A stretch of DNA of 64,000 nucleotides from Sphingomonas lenta. Its GTDB lineage: Bacteria > Pseudomonadota > Alphaproteobacteria > Sphingomonadales > Sphingomonadaceae. Below, one piece after another: positions 9,873 through 18,458 of the stretch; the first letter of the stretch is position 1; each line of letters begins with the position of its first letter. The position numbers were made by a program, and so were the translations under genes. The DNA is taken from the NCBI RefSeq assembly GCF_002288825.1, contig NZ_NSLI01000001.1, forward strand, positions 310,001-374,000. The letters are read 5' to 3'. A model generated the notes under the pieces. The model saw only the letters and a list, made by a program, of their open reading frames with translations. It was not told the origin of the DNA and made no database searches.

Positions 9873-10376
9873 TCACACCCGCCGCGCGCGCGAGTCGCCA
9901 CCCGGACCCCAGTCGAACCACCCGCGCTTGGACGAACCGCCCACCACGCGCCGGGTCAGAGGCATGGGCTCCGGCGCGGCGACTGGCGCAGCGCGGGTCG
10001 CGACCGGCGCGGGCTGCCCCGACATCATCCCCGTCGGCATCGGCGCGGGCGTGGTGCGCAGGCGGGCGTTCTCGCGCTCCAGCTCCGCGATCCGCTCGTT
10101 GGCATGGACCAGCGCCGCGCGGTCGCGCTCCAGCTCGGCGATGCGCGCGTCCGACTGCGCCAGGCGGCCCCGGTCCGCGTCGTAGGTCCGCAGCCGCTCC
10201 TCCGTCGCTGTCAGTTTCGCTTCATAGTCGCGTCGGACGGCGGCGTGCGCGTCGCGCTCGGCATTGTACCGGTCGCGCCATTTGCGCCCGCCGGGGTGGC
10301 TCGCCAATCCCAGCAGCCATCCCCCCAGCAAGGTCAGCGCCAGCGCCGCCCATTCGGTCGCGGTGGTGAACAACAT
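9873..10376 (-). CDS. Membrane-anchored coiled-coil protein
   Basis: A 167-residue protein with no recognised family. An N-terminal membrane segment (about residues 8-28, WAALALTLLGGWLLGLA) is followed by a charged coiled coil (about 38-108) with repeats of the IAELERE type, and a proline/alanine-rich, probably disordered tail ending in basic residues. AGGAGG lies eight bases before the start. It is the last gene after tadC, 50 bp downstream in the same direction, so it is likely co-transcribed with the pilus genes. A scaffold or accessory role in pilus assembly is only guessed from position. Confidence 0.75.
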   Translation of the reverse strand: MLFTTATEWAALALTLLGGWLLGLASHPGGRKWRDRYNAERDAHAAVRRDYEAKLTATEERLRTYDADRGRLAQSDARIAELERDRAALVHANERIAELERENARLRTTPAPMPTGMMSGQPAPVATRAAPVAAPEPMPLTRRVVGGSSKRGWFDWGPGGDSRARRV

Positions 10377-10426
10377 GGACCCGTCCTCCTGTTACGGAGG
10401 ATCAACGATCGGAACCGCGCCCGGTT

Positions 10427-11431
10427 TCAGCCCACGCCGCCGCCGGCCATCAGCGTGTCCTTGATCGAGCACGCGGCGGGGCCGAGGATAACGATGAACA
10501 GCACGGGCAGGATGAACAGGATCAGCGGCACCGTCATGATCGCGGGAAGCCGGGCGGCCTTCTCCTCCGCGCGCATCATGCGCTCGTTGCGGAACTCGGC
10601 CGACAGCACCCGGAGCGCGGACGCCAGCGGCGTGCCGTACTTCTCCGTCTGGATCATGGTCGTGACCACGCCCTTGATCGCTTCCAAGTCGACGCGCATC
10701 GCCAGGTTCTCGAACGCCTGGCGTCGGTCGGTCAGGAAGCCCAGCTCGATCGCGGTAAGCGCGAACTCGTCGCCCAGCTCCGGATAGCCGCGGCCCAGCT
10801 CCTTGGCGACGCGATGGAACGCGGCGTCCACCGTCAAGCCTGCTTCAGCGCAGATCACCAGCAGGTCGAGCGCGTCAGGCAGGCCCTTGCGGATCGCGTC
10901 CGAGCGCTTCTGGATCTTGTTCTTGAGGTAGATGTCGGGCGCCTTGTAGCTCAGCACCAGCGTGCCCGCGAGGAACAGGTAGCGCTTGAGCGGCGACCAG
11001 TGCGCGACCTGGTCGGTCCCGTACACGTACCACCCGACGAGCAGGCCCAATATGATGGGCGTGACCAGGCGTCCGAAGATCACCGCCACCGCCCAATCCT
11101 TGGACCGGATGCCCGCCTGCATCAGCTTGATCTGCGCGACCTTGACCTGATCGTCCTGCAGCACCTTCATCGACTGCAGGAGGTTGCGGATGCGGTCGGT
11201 GGTCTCATTGCGCTGGACCAACTTGGCGCGACGCTTGGTCGACGCGGTGATGCCGGCCTTCAACTGCTCGCGGCGGTCGTTCAGCGACTTGACGCGCTTC
11301 GCCATCGGGTCGCGCACGGTGAGCGCGGCGTAAAGCGCGAGCATGACCGCGAAGGTGGCGACCCCCGACAGGACCGTCGCCACCCAGATCACATCCACGC
11401 CCAGCAGCGTCGGTCCGGTTGCCTGCGCCAT
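10427..11431 (-). CDS. tadC: Tad pilus inner-membrane protein TadC
   Basis: Type II secretion F-domain protein of the Tad/Flp pilus machine, the second of two inner-membrane platform proteins. It has 334 residues with an N-terminal membrane segment (VIWVATVLSGVATFAVMLALY), two central ones, the T2SSF domain from about residue 185 (LPDALDLLVICAEAGLTVDAAF) and a hydrophobic C-terminus (IMTVPLILFILPVLFIVILG). It directly follows tadB with an 11-bp gap. The cognate ATPase CpaF is missing from the locus. Confidence 0.93.
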   Translation of the reverse strand: MAQATGPTLLGVDVIWVATVLSGVATFAVMLALYAALTVRDPMAKRVKSLNDRREQLKAGITASTKRRAKLVQRNETTDRIRNLLQSMKVLQDDQVKVAQIKLMQAGIRSKDWAVAVIFGRLVTPIILGLLVGWYVYGTDQVAHWSPLKRYLFLAGTLVLSYKAPDIYLKNKIQKRSDAIRKGLPDALDLLVICAEAGLTVDAAFHRVAKELGRGYPELGDEFALTAIELGFLTDRRQAFENLAMRVDLEAIKGVVTTMIQTEKYGTPLASALRVLSAEFRNERMMRAEEKAARLPAIMTVPLILFILPVLFIVILGPAACSIKDTLMAGGGVG

Positions 11432-11442
11432 CGTCTACGCCC

Positions 11443-12417
11443 TCAAATCTCGAACCGGATCATCTTGGCCATGATGCCGGCCCCGATGGTCATCCAAATC
11501 AGGCCGAACAGCCCTGCGACGATCAGCCGCTCGTCGACGAAGAATTGCACCATGTACTTCTGGTTGAGGTTGTAGATCAGCGCGAACACGATGAAGGGCA
11601 GCGCGCCGATGATATAGGCGGACGCCTTTGCTTCCGATGACATGGCCTTGATCTTCAGCTTCATCTGCGCGCGCTTGCGCAGCACGTCGGCGAGGTTGGC
11701 GAGCGTCTCGGCCAAGTTGCCGCCCGTCTCGCGCTGGATCGCGATGGTGATCACGAAGAACTGGAACTCGGGCGTGCCGAGCCGGTCGGCGGTCTCCTGA
11801 AGCGCGGCGTCCATCGAGCGGCCGATCTTCATCTTGTCGGCGATAGCGCGGAACTCCTCGCCGACAGGACCGCTCACCTCCTGGCCGACCACGCCAATCG
11901 TCTCGGTGATCGGCAGACCGGAACGCAGGCCGCGCACCAGCAAGTCGATCGCGTCCGGAAAGCGCGTGTTGAACGCGTTCACGCGCCGCGAAATGGTGAT
12001 CCCGACCGCCAGGTGCGGAAAGCCGATGCCGATAAACAGCCCCAAAAACATCGCCAGGAAGAACGGCGCGCCCTTGGCCCAGGCGAGCGTCGCGATCACG
12101 ACGAGGGCGCCCGCGCTGACCAAGCCGTACTGGCCCACCGTCCAGCTCTTGCCCGTCATGGCGAGCCGCTTGGCGAGCTGCGCGGGGTTGGGCAGAAGGC
12201 GGCCGACCGCCAAGTCCATCTTGGTGTCGCGCGCCGCGGTGATCTTGCGCAGCTGCGCGTCGGCGGCGACGGCGCGGTTTTCCGAGTGGCGCTCGCGCAC
12301 CGCCTGCAGCCGCCGCGACTGGGCGCGCCCGCCCGACGGCCCCGCGAAGGCGAACAGCAGCATTCCCAGGAGCGTCACCGCGCCGAGCGCGACGAGCATG
12401 ACCGGCATCAGTTCCAT
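11443..12417 (-). CDS. tadB: Tad pilus inner-membrane protein TadB
   Basis: First platform protein of the Tad/Flp pilus, 324 residues. An N-terminal membrane segment (MPVMLVALGAVTLLGMLLFAF), a central hydrophobic pair and a T2SSF domain (FPDAIDLLVRGLRSGLPITETIG, with QRETGGNLAETL) are visible. ATG 12417 is used; a TTG at 12438 is an alternative and would leave only 34 bp after cpaE. In related genomes cpaF sits between cpaE and tadB; here the two are directly adjacent. Same operon as tadC. Confidence 0.92.
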   Translation of the reverse strand: MELMPVMLVALGAVTLLGMLLFAFAGPSGGRAQSRRLQAVRERHSENRAVAADAQLRKITAARDTKMDLAVGRLLPNPAQLAKRLAMTGKSWTVGQYGLVSAGALVVIATLAWAKGAPFFLAMFLGLFIGIGFPHLAVGITISRRVNAFNTRFPDAIDLLVRGLRSGLPITETIGVVGQEVSGPVGEEFRAIADKMKIGRSMDAALQETADRLGTPEFQFFVITIAIQRETGGNLAETLANLADVLRKRAQMKLKIKAMSSEAKASAYIIGALPFIVFALIYNLNQKYMVQFFVDERLIVAGLFGLIWMTIGAGIMAKMIRFEI

Positions 12418-12472
12418 CGCGCGCTCGCGTCCTCCCAACGACCCGCCACCCTCGCGCGGCGGGCCGAGCCCC

Positions 12473-13771
12473 TCACTTGCCGGCCGGCTTCTTGGCGAGC
12501 AGGCCCTTCAGCCCGCCGAGCAGCGACGTGCCCTTGGCGTCGCCCTTGGGCTTGCCCTTGCCTTTACCCTTCGCCTCCGCGTCGTCGGCCAGCGTCTCGA
12601 CGGCGCCGGTCACGCGGCCGGCCAACTGCACCAGCGGCGTGGCCGTCTTGCCGTTCTTGCCGGCCTCGGCGAGGGGCTTGCCCAGCTTGGCCGCCTGCGC
12701 CGCGAGTTTCTGGTCGAAGGGCACCACCAGGTCGAGCTTGCGCTCGATCGAGTTCTCGAAGTCCTTGCGCGTGATCTCGAGCTGCGAGCCGCCGTGCATC
12801 TTGTTCGCGACCACGATCACCTGCGTGCCCGGCGCGTTGGTCTTGAGCCAGGACAGTACGCGGATCGCGTCTCGCGCGGACGCCAGCGTCAACTCCGTCA
12901 CCACCACGGCGACCTGGATGTCGCCGATGAGGTGCGGATGCTGGACCAGCATGGCGCGGGGCAGGTCGACGACCGTCGCTTCGAAGGCGGCGCGCATTTC
13001 TTCCTGCAATTGGAAGAAGGCGGATCCGTCCGTCATCACCGGCGCGTTGATCGGCGCCTCCGCAGACAGCACGGCCAGCTTCTCCGACGCCTTCACCATC
13101 GCGCGCTCGATGAAGAGCCCGTCGATGCGGCTGGGGTTCTCGATCGCGTCCGTGAGCCCGCGGCCCGGCTCCAGGTCGAGCGCCAGCGCGCCCGTGCCGA
13201 AATGCACGTCCAGGTCGAGCAGCGCGGTCGACCGGCCCTCCTTCGCCGACAAGAGCCAGGCGAGCGAGGTCGCGACCGTGGACGCGCCCACGCCGCCGCG
13301 CGTGCCGATCACCGCCACCGCGCAATGCGGCCGCTCGACCGCGGCCTCGGCGTGGCGCGGCGCGTTGAGCACCGCCTGCGCGTGGCTGAACGCGTCGCGC
13401 AGCATGTCGGACGACAGTGGCTTAAGCAGGTAATCCTGGATGCCGCTCGCCACCAAGTCGCGGTACAGCCGCACGTCGTTGATCTGCCCGGCGGCGATCA
13501 CCACCGTCCCCGGCTCGCACACCTCGGCGAGCGAGTTGATGTCGTGGAGCGGGTCGCCCGATTCCGACAGATCGACGAACAGCACCTGTGGGCTCGCCGA
13601 CACCGACAGCGTCTGCACCGCATTGCGTAGGCCGCCTTTGTTGACCTTCTCCGCGTTCCAGCCGAGCTCGAGCGCGATCGGGCGGACGGCGTCGCCCGCG
13701 ACGTCGTCGCAGACGAACGCCATGAACGGCTCGCGCGAGCCTAGCCCTGCGGGCTTCCAGGGCGCGTTCAC
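12473..13771 (-). CDS. cpaE: Pilus assembly protein CpaE
   Basis: MinD/ParA-like ATPase that positions the Tad pilus machine. It has 432 residues: an N-terminal receiver-like domain (LFVDLSESGDPLHDINSL, then LKPLSS about residue 100), then a P-loop domain with GTRGGVGASTVATSLAWLL. The Walker A lysine is replaced (GGVGAST), which is usual for CpaE. A lysine- and glycine-rich tail ends the protein. The GTG start at 13771 overlaps the cpaD stop as GTGA and has GGGAGG six bases upstream; longer in-frame starts run back through cpaD and are rejected. The operon passes straight to tadB. Confidence 0.92.
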   Translation of the reverse strand: MNAPWKPAGLGSREPFMAFVCDDVAGDAVRPIALELGWNAEKVNKGGLRNAVQTLSVSASPQVLFVDLSESGDPLHDINSLAEVCEPGTVVIAAGQINDVRLYRDLVASGIQDYLLKPLSSDMLRDAFSHAQAVLNAPRHAEAAVERPHCAVAVIGTRGGVGASTVATSLAWLLSAKEGRSTALLDLDVHFGTGALALDLEPGRGLTDAIENPSRIDGLFIERAMVKASEKLAVLSAEAPINAPVMTDGSAFFQLQEEMRAAFEATVVDLPRAMLVQHPHLIGDIQVAVVVTELTLASARDAIRVLSWLKTNAPGTQVIVVANKMHGGSQLEITRKDFENSIERKLDLVVPFDQKLAAQAAKLGKPLAEAGKNGKTATPLVQLAGRVTGAVETLADDAEAKGKGKGKPKGDAKGTSLLGGLKGLLAKKPAGK

Positions 13772-14364
13772 TTGGACCCTCCCGTCGAGCGCGTACGGTA
13801 GCCGTTGATCGCCCGACCGGAAATCGCGGGATCGGCCGACTCCGCGCCGTCGCGGCCGTTCACCAGGTCGACCGGGTTCGCGACCATCGCTGCGAAGTTC
13901 GCGTTGGTCGCGCAACCGAAGCCGGAAGAGGTGTGGTTGTCGTTGTTCTGCGTCACGTCGCGGCTCCAGTCGGGGCAGCCCGGCACCGAGGCGCGCGCGC
14001 GGCTGACGACGACGCGCACCGTACCCGGTGCGACCGGCGCAGGGGTCACCGGAGCGTCGCCCGCGAGCAGCAGGCCGTAGCCCTCGACCACGCCCGCCAC
14101 CTCGGCGCGCGCGCCCGGGGCCGTGCCCGAGGGATCGTCAACGGTGACGCGGTCGCCGTAACCGAGGCGAAGCGCGTCGAACCATCCGGCGAGCCGCGCC
14201 TGCTCGCCCTGGGCGAGCCCCTGGCCCGCGGCGCGCAGGTCGAGGAGATAGTCGGAGCGCTGCACCACCGGCTGGTGCACCGACTCGAGCCCGCGGTTCT
14301 GGGTGCCCATGCAGCCCGCCAGCAGCAGCGCGGCCGAGGCTAGAAAGGATTTGGCGTGGATCAT
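13768..14364 (-). CDS. cpaD: CpaD family pilus assembly lipoprotein
   Basis: An outer-membrane-associated lipoprotein thought to act with the CpaC secretin. It has 198 residues; the signal peptide ends in a clear lipobox (LLLAGC, Cys18). The later region holds PGCPDWSRDV and SSGFGCATNANFAAMVANP, typical of the CpaD family, with DLVNGRDG close to the C-terminus. It lies between cpaC (28 bp) and cpaE (4-bp overlap), the standard order. Confidence 0.92.
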   Translation of the reverse strand: MIHAKSFLASAALLLAGCMGTQNRGLESVHQPVVQRSDYLLDLRAAGQGLAQGEQARLAGWFDALRLGYGDRVTVDDPSGTAPGARAEVAGVVEGYGLLLAGDAPVTPAPVAPGTVRVVVSRARASVPGCPDWSRDVTQNNDNHTSSGFGCATNANFAAMVANPVDLVNGRDGAESADPAISGRAINGYRTRSTGGSK

Positions 14365-14392
14365 ATGGTTCGGTCCTCCAGCCCTTGGCGGA

Positions 14393-15970
14393 TCAGTTAA
14401 AGAAGCCCGGAGCGGCGCCGGCCCTGACCTTGCGCGCCGCCTTGGGCGCCCGCCGGTCCTCGGCGTCGCGGTTCGGCTGCACGGGCGCGGGCGCCGGCGG
14501 AACCGGAGCGGCGGCGCCGATCGCGGGAGTTGCTACGGGCGGCGCCACGGTCGGGACCGGACGGCTCGGGCCCGGTTGCCCGCTCATCCTGCCCAGCAGT
14601 ACCTGCTCCACGTCCGTCGCGGTGCGGTATCCGTCGGTCGGCAGCGCGATGTCCGCGGGGTTGCTCACCGGCTTCACGAGGTAGGGCGTGATCACGATCA
14701 CCAGCTCCGTCTCGTTGCGGCGGAACGCGTTGGACCGGAACAGCGCGCCGATGATGGGCAGGTTGCCCAGCGCCGGCGTCCGCTCGATCGAGTTGCTGTG
14801 CACGTTCGACAGCAGCCCGGCGATCATCATGCTCTGGCCGGATCCCAGCTCCAGCGTCGTCTCGGCGCGACGCGTGCTCAGCGCCGGAATGCTGGTGCCG
14901 TTGATCTGCACCGCGCCCTCGAAGGTGATCTGCGACACCTCCGGCCGGACCCGCAGCGAGATGCGCCCGTCCGACAGGACGGTCGGGGTGTAGGTGAGAC
15001 CGATGCCGTAAGGCTTGAACTCGACCGACACCGCGCCCAGCCCCTGAGCGAGCGGGATCGGGATCTCGCCGCCTGCCAGGAAGCTCGCCGTTTCGCCGGA
15101 GAGCGCCGTCAGGTTGGGCCGGGCGAGCGTCGTCGCCTGCCCGAGCGTCTCGCCCAGGTCGATCGCCGAGAGGATGTCGAGTCCGAGGAGCCGGCCCGCC
15201 AGGCCCAGCGTCGTCCGCTGCGAACCCTGCTGGTAGAGATAGGACGTACCCGTCGGCCCCCGCGTGATCGTGCCGGGATCGCGTCCGGACACCGCGCCGA
15301 AAAGGAAGCCGCTCGTCGCGTCCTGAGCCTCGAAATTGACGCCGATGTTCTTGATGAACGTCCGGCTCACCTCCGCGATGCGGACCTGCAGGTTCACCTG
15401 CAGCGGCGTCGCGGTCTTCAGGCGCGAGAGCACCTTGGTCTGGTCGCCGACGATCGCCTGCACCAGGCGTTCGGCCTCGGCGGCGTCCTCCGGCGCGGCG
15501 ACCGTGCCCGTCAGCAGCACCAGCCCGTTCAGCGACGTGGCGGTGATCTTCGACTCGGGCATTGCCAGCTTCAGCATGGACGCCAGCGAGTCGATGTTGT
15601 TGCCGACGCGCACCGTCGCGGAGAACACGATCTCGCCGTTCTTGCCCGTCGCCGAGATCGTCGTGTCGCCCACCGCCGTGCCGAACAGGTAGAGTTCGGT
15701 GGGCGTGCGGACATGGACGTCCGCCACGCCGGGGTTGGAGATGAACACGTCGGTGACCGGTCGGTTCAACGTGATCAACCGGCCCTTGCCGGTGGCCACA
15801 TGGACCACGGTCGACCCGACCGTCTTGCGCGCCAGCGCCCGCTGCACCGCGGCCTTCTGCGCCGCCGGGCTCTGCGCCGCCGCCGGCGCCGCACCGCCCG
15901 GCATGCCCCCCGCGAGCGCGGCGGCGATGATCGCGGCTAGGGAACGGCCGTACTTGCCTGCCATCCGCAT
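14393..15970 (-). CDS. cpaC: Tad pilus secretin CpaC/RcpA
   Basis: Outer-membrane secretin through which the Flp pilus passes. It has 523 residues: a signal peptide ending in ALAGGMPGGAAPAAAQ, an N-terminal BON/STN-like region (VFISNPGVADVHVRTPTELY), a second BON-like domain (LNGLVLLTGTVAAPEDAAEA) and the secretin core (FLAGGEIPIPLAQ, RRNETELVIVITPYLVKPV). The tail is proline/alanine-rich. ATG 15970 has GGAAAG upstream and starts one base past the cpaB stop (TAAGATG), so the two genes are translationally coupled. Confidence 0.94.
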   Translation of the reverse strand: MRMAGKYGRSLAAIIAAALAGGMPGGAAPAAAQSPAAQKAAVQRALARKTVGSTVVHVATGKGRLITLNRPVTDVFISNPGVADVHVRTPTELYLFGTAVGDTTISATGKNGEIVFSATVRVGNNIDSLASMLKLAMPESKITATSLNGLVLLTGTVAAPEDAAEAERLVQAIVGDQTKVLSRLKTATPLQVNLQVRIAEVSRTFIKNIGVNFEAQDATSGFLFGAVSGRDPGTITRGPTGTSYLYQQGSQRTTLGLAGRLLGLDILSAIDLGETLGQATTLARPNLTALSGETASFLAGGEIPIPLAQGLGAVSVEFKPYGIGLTYTPTVLSDGRISLRVRPEVSQITFEGAVQINGTSIPALSTRRAETTLELGSGQSMMIAGLLSNVHSNSIERTPALGNLPIIGALFRSNAFRRNETELVIVITPYLVKPVSNPADIALPTDGYRTATDVEQVLLGRMSGQPGPSRPVPTVAPPVATPAIGAAAPVPPAPAPVQPNRDAEDRRAPKAARKVRAGAAPGFFN

Positions 15971-15971
15971 C

Positions 15972-16943
15972 TTACTTTCCTTTGATCTCGAGCTTTTCGA
16001 CCGCACGGCCGCGCGCGATGTTCATGCTGGGCGGCGCCGGCGGCGGCGCCTGGATCTCCTTGACCGGCACCGTGCGGCGCTCGAAGCGCGAGACGTCGCC
16101 GCCGGTCGAGAAGGTGGAGCGTCCGGACTGGGGGCGGCTGACGGCGCGCGTCAGCACCGCCGCCTCGGCATTCGGCCCGCCCGCAGGCACGTTGACCGTG
16201 CCGCCGGCGATCGCCGCGTCGAGCTCCGCCCCGCTGTCCGCGAGCGCCCGGAGCGACAGCGACAGCGAACCCAGCGTCTGCGCCACCGCGACCTGCTCGG
16301 CGATGCGGGGCGTCGCCTCCACCGTCACGCTGGAGAAGTTGCGGACCTGCGTCTTGCCGTCCTCGCCGACCTGGTTGTCGGTGCGCTGGTCGGTCGCGAG
16401 CACGCGGAGGTTGCGCACCACCGTCTCCGACACGCGAAGCGGATCGCCGGTGCCGGCCCCCTGGACCTCCTGCGTCAGCATCAAGTCGACCCGGTCGCCC
16501 GGAAACACGAACCCGGACACCGAGTTCACGCCGGAGACCGGAAAGGTGACCGCGCGCATGCCTGGGCTCAGCGCCGCCGCCAGGAAGCCGCGGTCGCCGG
16601 GCTTGACGAGCTGGCCCTGCGTGATCGGCTGGCCCGCGGTGACGGGATTGCGCACGACCGTGCCCTGGAGCTTGCCGATGTCGGTGCCTTCCTTGAGGAA
16701 ATAGGCGCCGTCCACCAGCTCCTTGGGCCAGGGCTGGAACTTGACCGCGGTCGCGTCCAGGATGGTGCCGACCGGCAGCGCGCGCGTGGCGACCAGCACC
16801 TCCGGCCCGTCGACCTTGACGGGGGGCGGCGCGGCGACCGCCACGGGTGCGGGGTCGCCCATGATAAGCGAGCGCGCCATGAAGGCGGTGACCGCCGCCA
16901 CGATCAGCGCGCCCACCAGCAGAATGACCTTGCGACTATCCAT
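15972..16943 (-). CDS. cpaB: Flp pilus assembly protein CpaB/RcpC
   Basis: A periplasmic SAF-domain protein that works with the secretin. It has 323 residues: an N-terminal membrane anchor (VILLVGALIVAAVTAFMA), a SAF domain (VLVATRALPVGTILDATAVKF, then NPVTAGQPITQGQL) and an RcpC-like domain (GMRAVTFPVSGVNSVSGFVFPGDRVDLM). It is the second gene of the operon, 43 bp after cpaA. Confidence 0.94.
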   Translation of the reverse strand: MDSRKVILLVGALIVAAVTAFMARSLIMGDPAPVAVAAPPPVKVDGPEVLVATRALPVGTILDATAVKFQPWPKELVDGAYFLKEGTDIGKLQGTVVRNPVTAGQPITQGQLVKPGDRGFLAAALSPGMRAVTFPVSGVNSVSGFVFPGDRVDLMLTQEVQGAGTGDPLRVSETVVRNLRVLATDQRTDNQVGEDGKTQVRNFSSVTVEATPRIAEQVAVAQTLGSLSLSLRALADSGAELDAAIAGGTVNVPAGGPNAEAAVLTRAVSRPQSGRSTFSTGGDVSRFERRTVPVKEIQAPPPAPPSMNIARGRAVEKLEIKGK

Positions 16944-16986
16944 GCTTCACTCGTGCCTTTCGGTACCGCGGACGGTTTCTCTCGGA

Positions 16987-17463
16987 TTAAGTATGCTGGA
17001 GGTGATTAAGGATCGGTTCGCGGAGCGAGAGCAGGCCCGCGATGGCGATGGCCACGCCGTAGGGCACTTCGATCTCGCCCTTGCGCCACCGCCGCTCGAT
17101 CATCAGCAGGACGGTGATCACGCCGCCCGCGATCGACATCACGACCAGCAGCTGCGCCAGCGCGGGGAAGGGGAACCACAGCGCCAGCGCCGCGATCATC
17201 TTCACGTCGCCGCCGCCCATCATGCCCAGCCGGAATGCGGCGGCGAACAGGCCGAACACCGCGACAGCGACGCCCAGCTGCACCGCGACGCCCGGCCAGA
17301 GCTCGAGGCCGACCGCCCACCACCAGAAGGGGGCGAGCGCGGCGATCAGCCCGTTTTTCCAATTGGCGATCTCGCGCGTGCGCACGTCCTGCAGCCCCGC
17401 CGACAACAGCAGAAGCATAAGCCCGGCGACCAGCGTCGCCGCCATGACCGAATCCCATCCCAT
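16987..17463 (-). CDS. cpaA: Prepilin peptidase CpaA
   Basis: An A24-family integral-membrane aspartyl protease that trims prepilins (here expected to be Flp-type). It has 158 residues with about five membrane segments. Both catalytic aspartates are in the expected motifs: LQDVRTREIANW near residue 25 and GMMGGGDVKM near residue 80. It is the first gene of the Tad operon. Flp pilin genes usually sit just upstream, but only 50 bp separate it from a divergent hydrolase gene, so the pilin must be elsewhere. Confidence 0.93.
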   Translation of the reverse strand: MGWDSVMAATLVAGLMLLLLSAGLQDVRTREIANWKNGLIAALAPFWWWAVGLELWPGVAVQLGVAVAVFGLFAAAFRLGMMGGGDVKMIAALALWFPFPALAQLLVVMSIAGGVITVLLMIERRWRKGEIEVPYGVAIAIAGLLSLREPILNHLQHT

Positions 17464-17513
17464 CGTCCCGCAGGCTAGACGGCCCGGCTTACGAAAGGGT
17501 AACCGCCGCGTCA

Positions 17514-18458
17514 GTGAACAGCGTTACCGCTCTTTCTTCACGCTTGCCTCCCGCCGCCGTGCTCGGCGACTGGACCGCGCCCGACGGATGGCGGCATCGC
17601 CGCTTCGACCTGGCCGCGGAACGCGCGCGCGGTCGCCTACTTTTCCAGGGCGGCCGGTCGGACGTGTTCGAGAAGTATCTGGAGGCGATCGGCCACCTGC
17701 ACGCCCGCGGCTGGTCGGTGACGTCGTTCGACTGGCGGGGGCAGGGCGGCTCGGGCCGGCTCTCGCCCGATCCGCGCGTCGGGCACGCCACCGACTTCTC
17801 GGTGTTCGTCCGCGACCTCGCCGCCTTCTGGGCCGAGTGGACGGCCGAAGGGGAGGGACCGCACGTCGTGCTCGGCCACTCGATGGGCGGGCACATGACG
17901 CTCCGCGCGCTGGCGGAGGGCGCGATCGATCCCGCGGGCGCGATCCTGTCCGCACCCATGATCCGGGTGCGCTCGCCTTTCGGAGCATGGGCGAGCACCC
18001 GCATCGCGCGCTACATGGCGGGGAAGGGCGATCCCGCCCGCCCCGCATGGAAGTGGAGCGACGAGCAGACGGCGGTGGAGCGTCGCCGACGGCGCCTCAC
18101 GCTCGACAACGCGCGCGGGCAGGACGAGCGTTGGTGGTACGACGACAAGCCCGACCTGGAGCTCGGGCCGCCGAGCTGGGCCTGGATCGCCGAAGCCTTC
18201 GCCGCCGGCGCGGCGCTGGAGAACGACCCGCGCCTGGAACGGGTGCGCACGCCGGTCCTCATGCTCGTCGCCGACGCGGACAAGCTGGTGGACGCGCGCG
18301 CGTCATTCCGCGTCGCGGCCAAGCTGCCCCGGTGCGAGCTCGTCCGCTTCGGCGCGGCGGAGTCGGCGCACGAGATCCTGCGCGAGTCGCTCCCCGTCCA
18401 GGCGCGCGCCTTCGCCACCATCGACGATTTCCTCGACCGCATGGCGGGGCGGGGATGA
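17514..18458 (+). CDS. Alpha/beta hydrolase, lysophospholipase-like
   Basis: A serine hydrolase of the monoacylglycerol lipase / lysophospholipase L2 group, 314 residues, cytosolic. The nucleophile elbow is GHSMGG (about residue 125), preceded by TSFDWRGQGGSGR; the acid and histidine are in VADADKLVD and ESAHEIL. The start is a GTG at 17514 with only a weak ribosome site. Its stop overlaps the next start (ATGA), so it is co-translated with the FAD oxidoreductase. The substrate is not known. Confidence 0.85.
   Translation: MNSVTALSSRLPPAAVLGDWTAPDGWRHRRFDLAAERARGRLLFQGGRSDVFEKYLEAIGHLHARGWSVTSFDWRGQGGSGRLSPDPRVGHATDFSVFVRDLAAFWAEWTAEGEGPHVVLGHSMGGHMTLRALAEGAIDPAGAILSAPMIRVRSPFGAWASTRIARYMAGKGDPARPAWKWSDEQTAVERRRRRLTLDNARGQDERWWYDDKPDLELGPPSWAWIAEAFAAGAALENDPRLERVRTPVLMLVADADKLVDARASFRVAAKLPRCELVRFGAAESAHEILRESLPVQARAFATIDDFLDRMAGRG

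Noticed and set aside
13772..13915. N-terminal extension of cpaE
   Set aside because: It lies inside cpaD in another frame; the GTG at 13771 has an ideal ribosome site and GTGA overlap.
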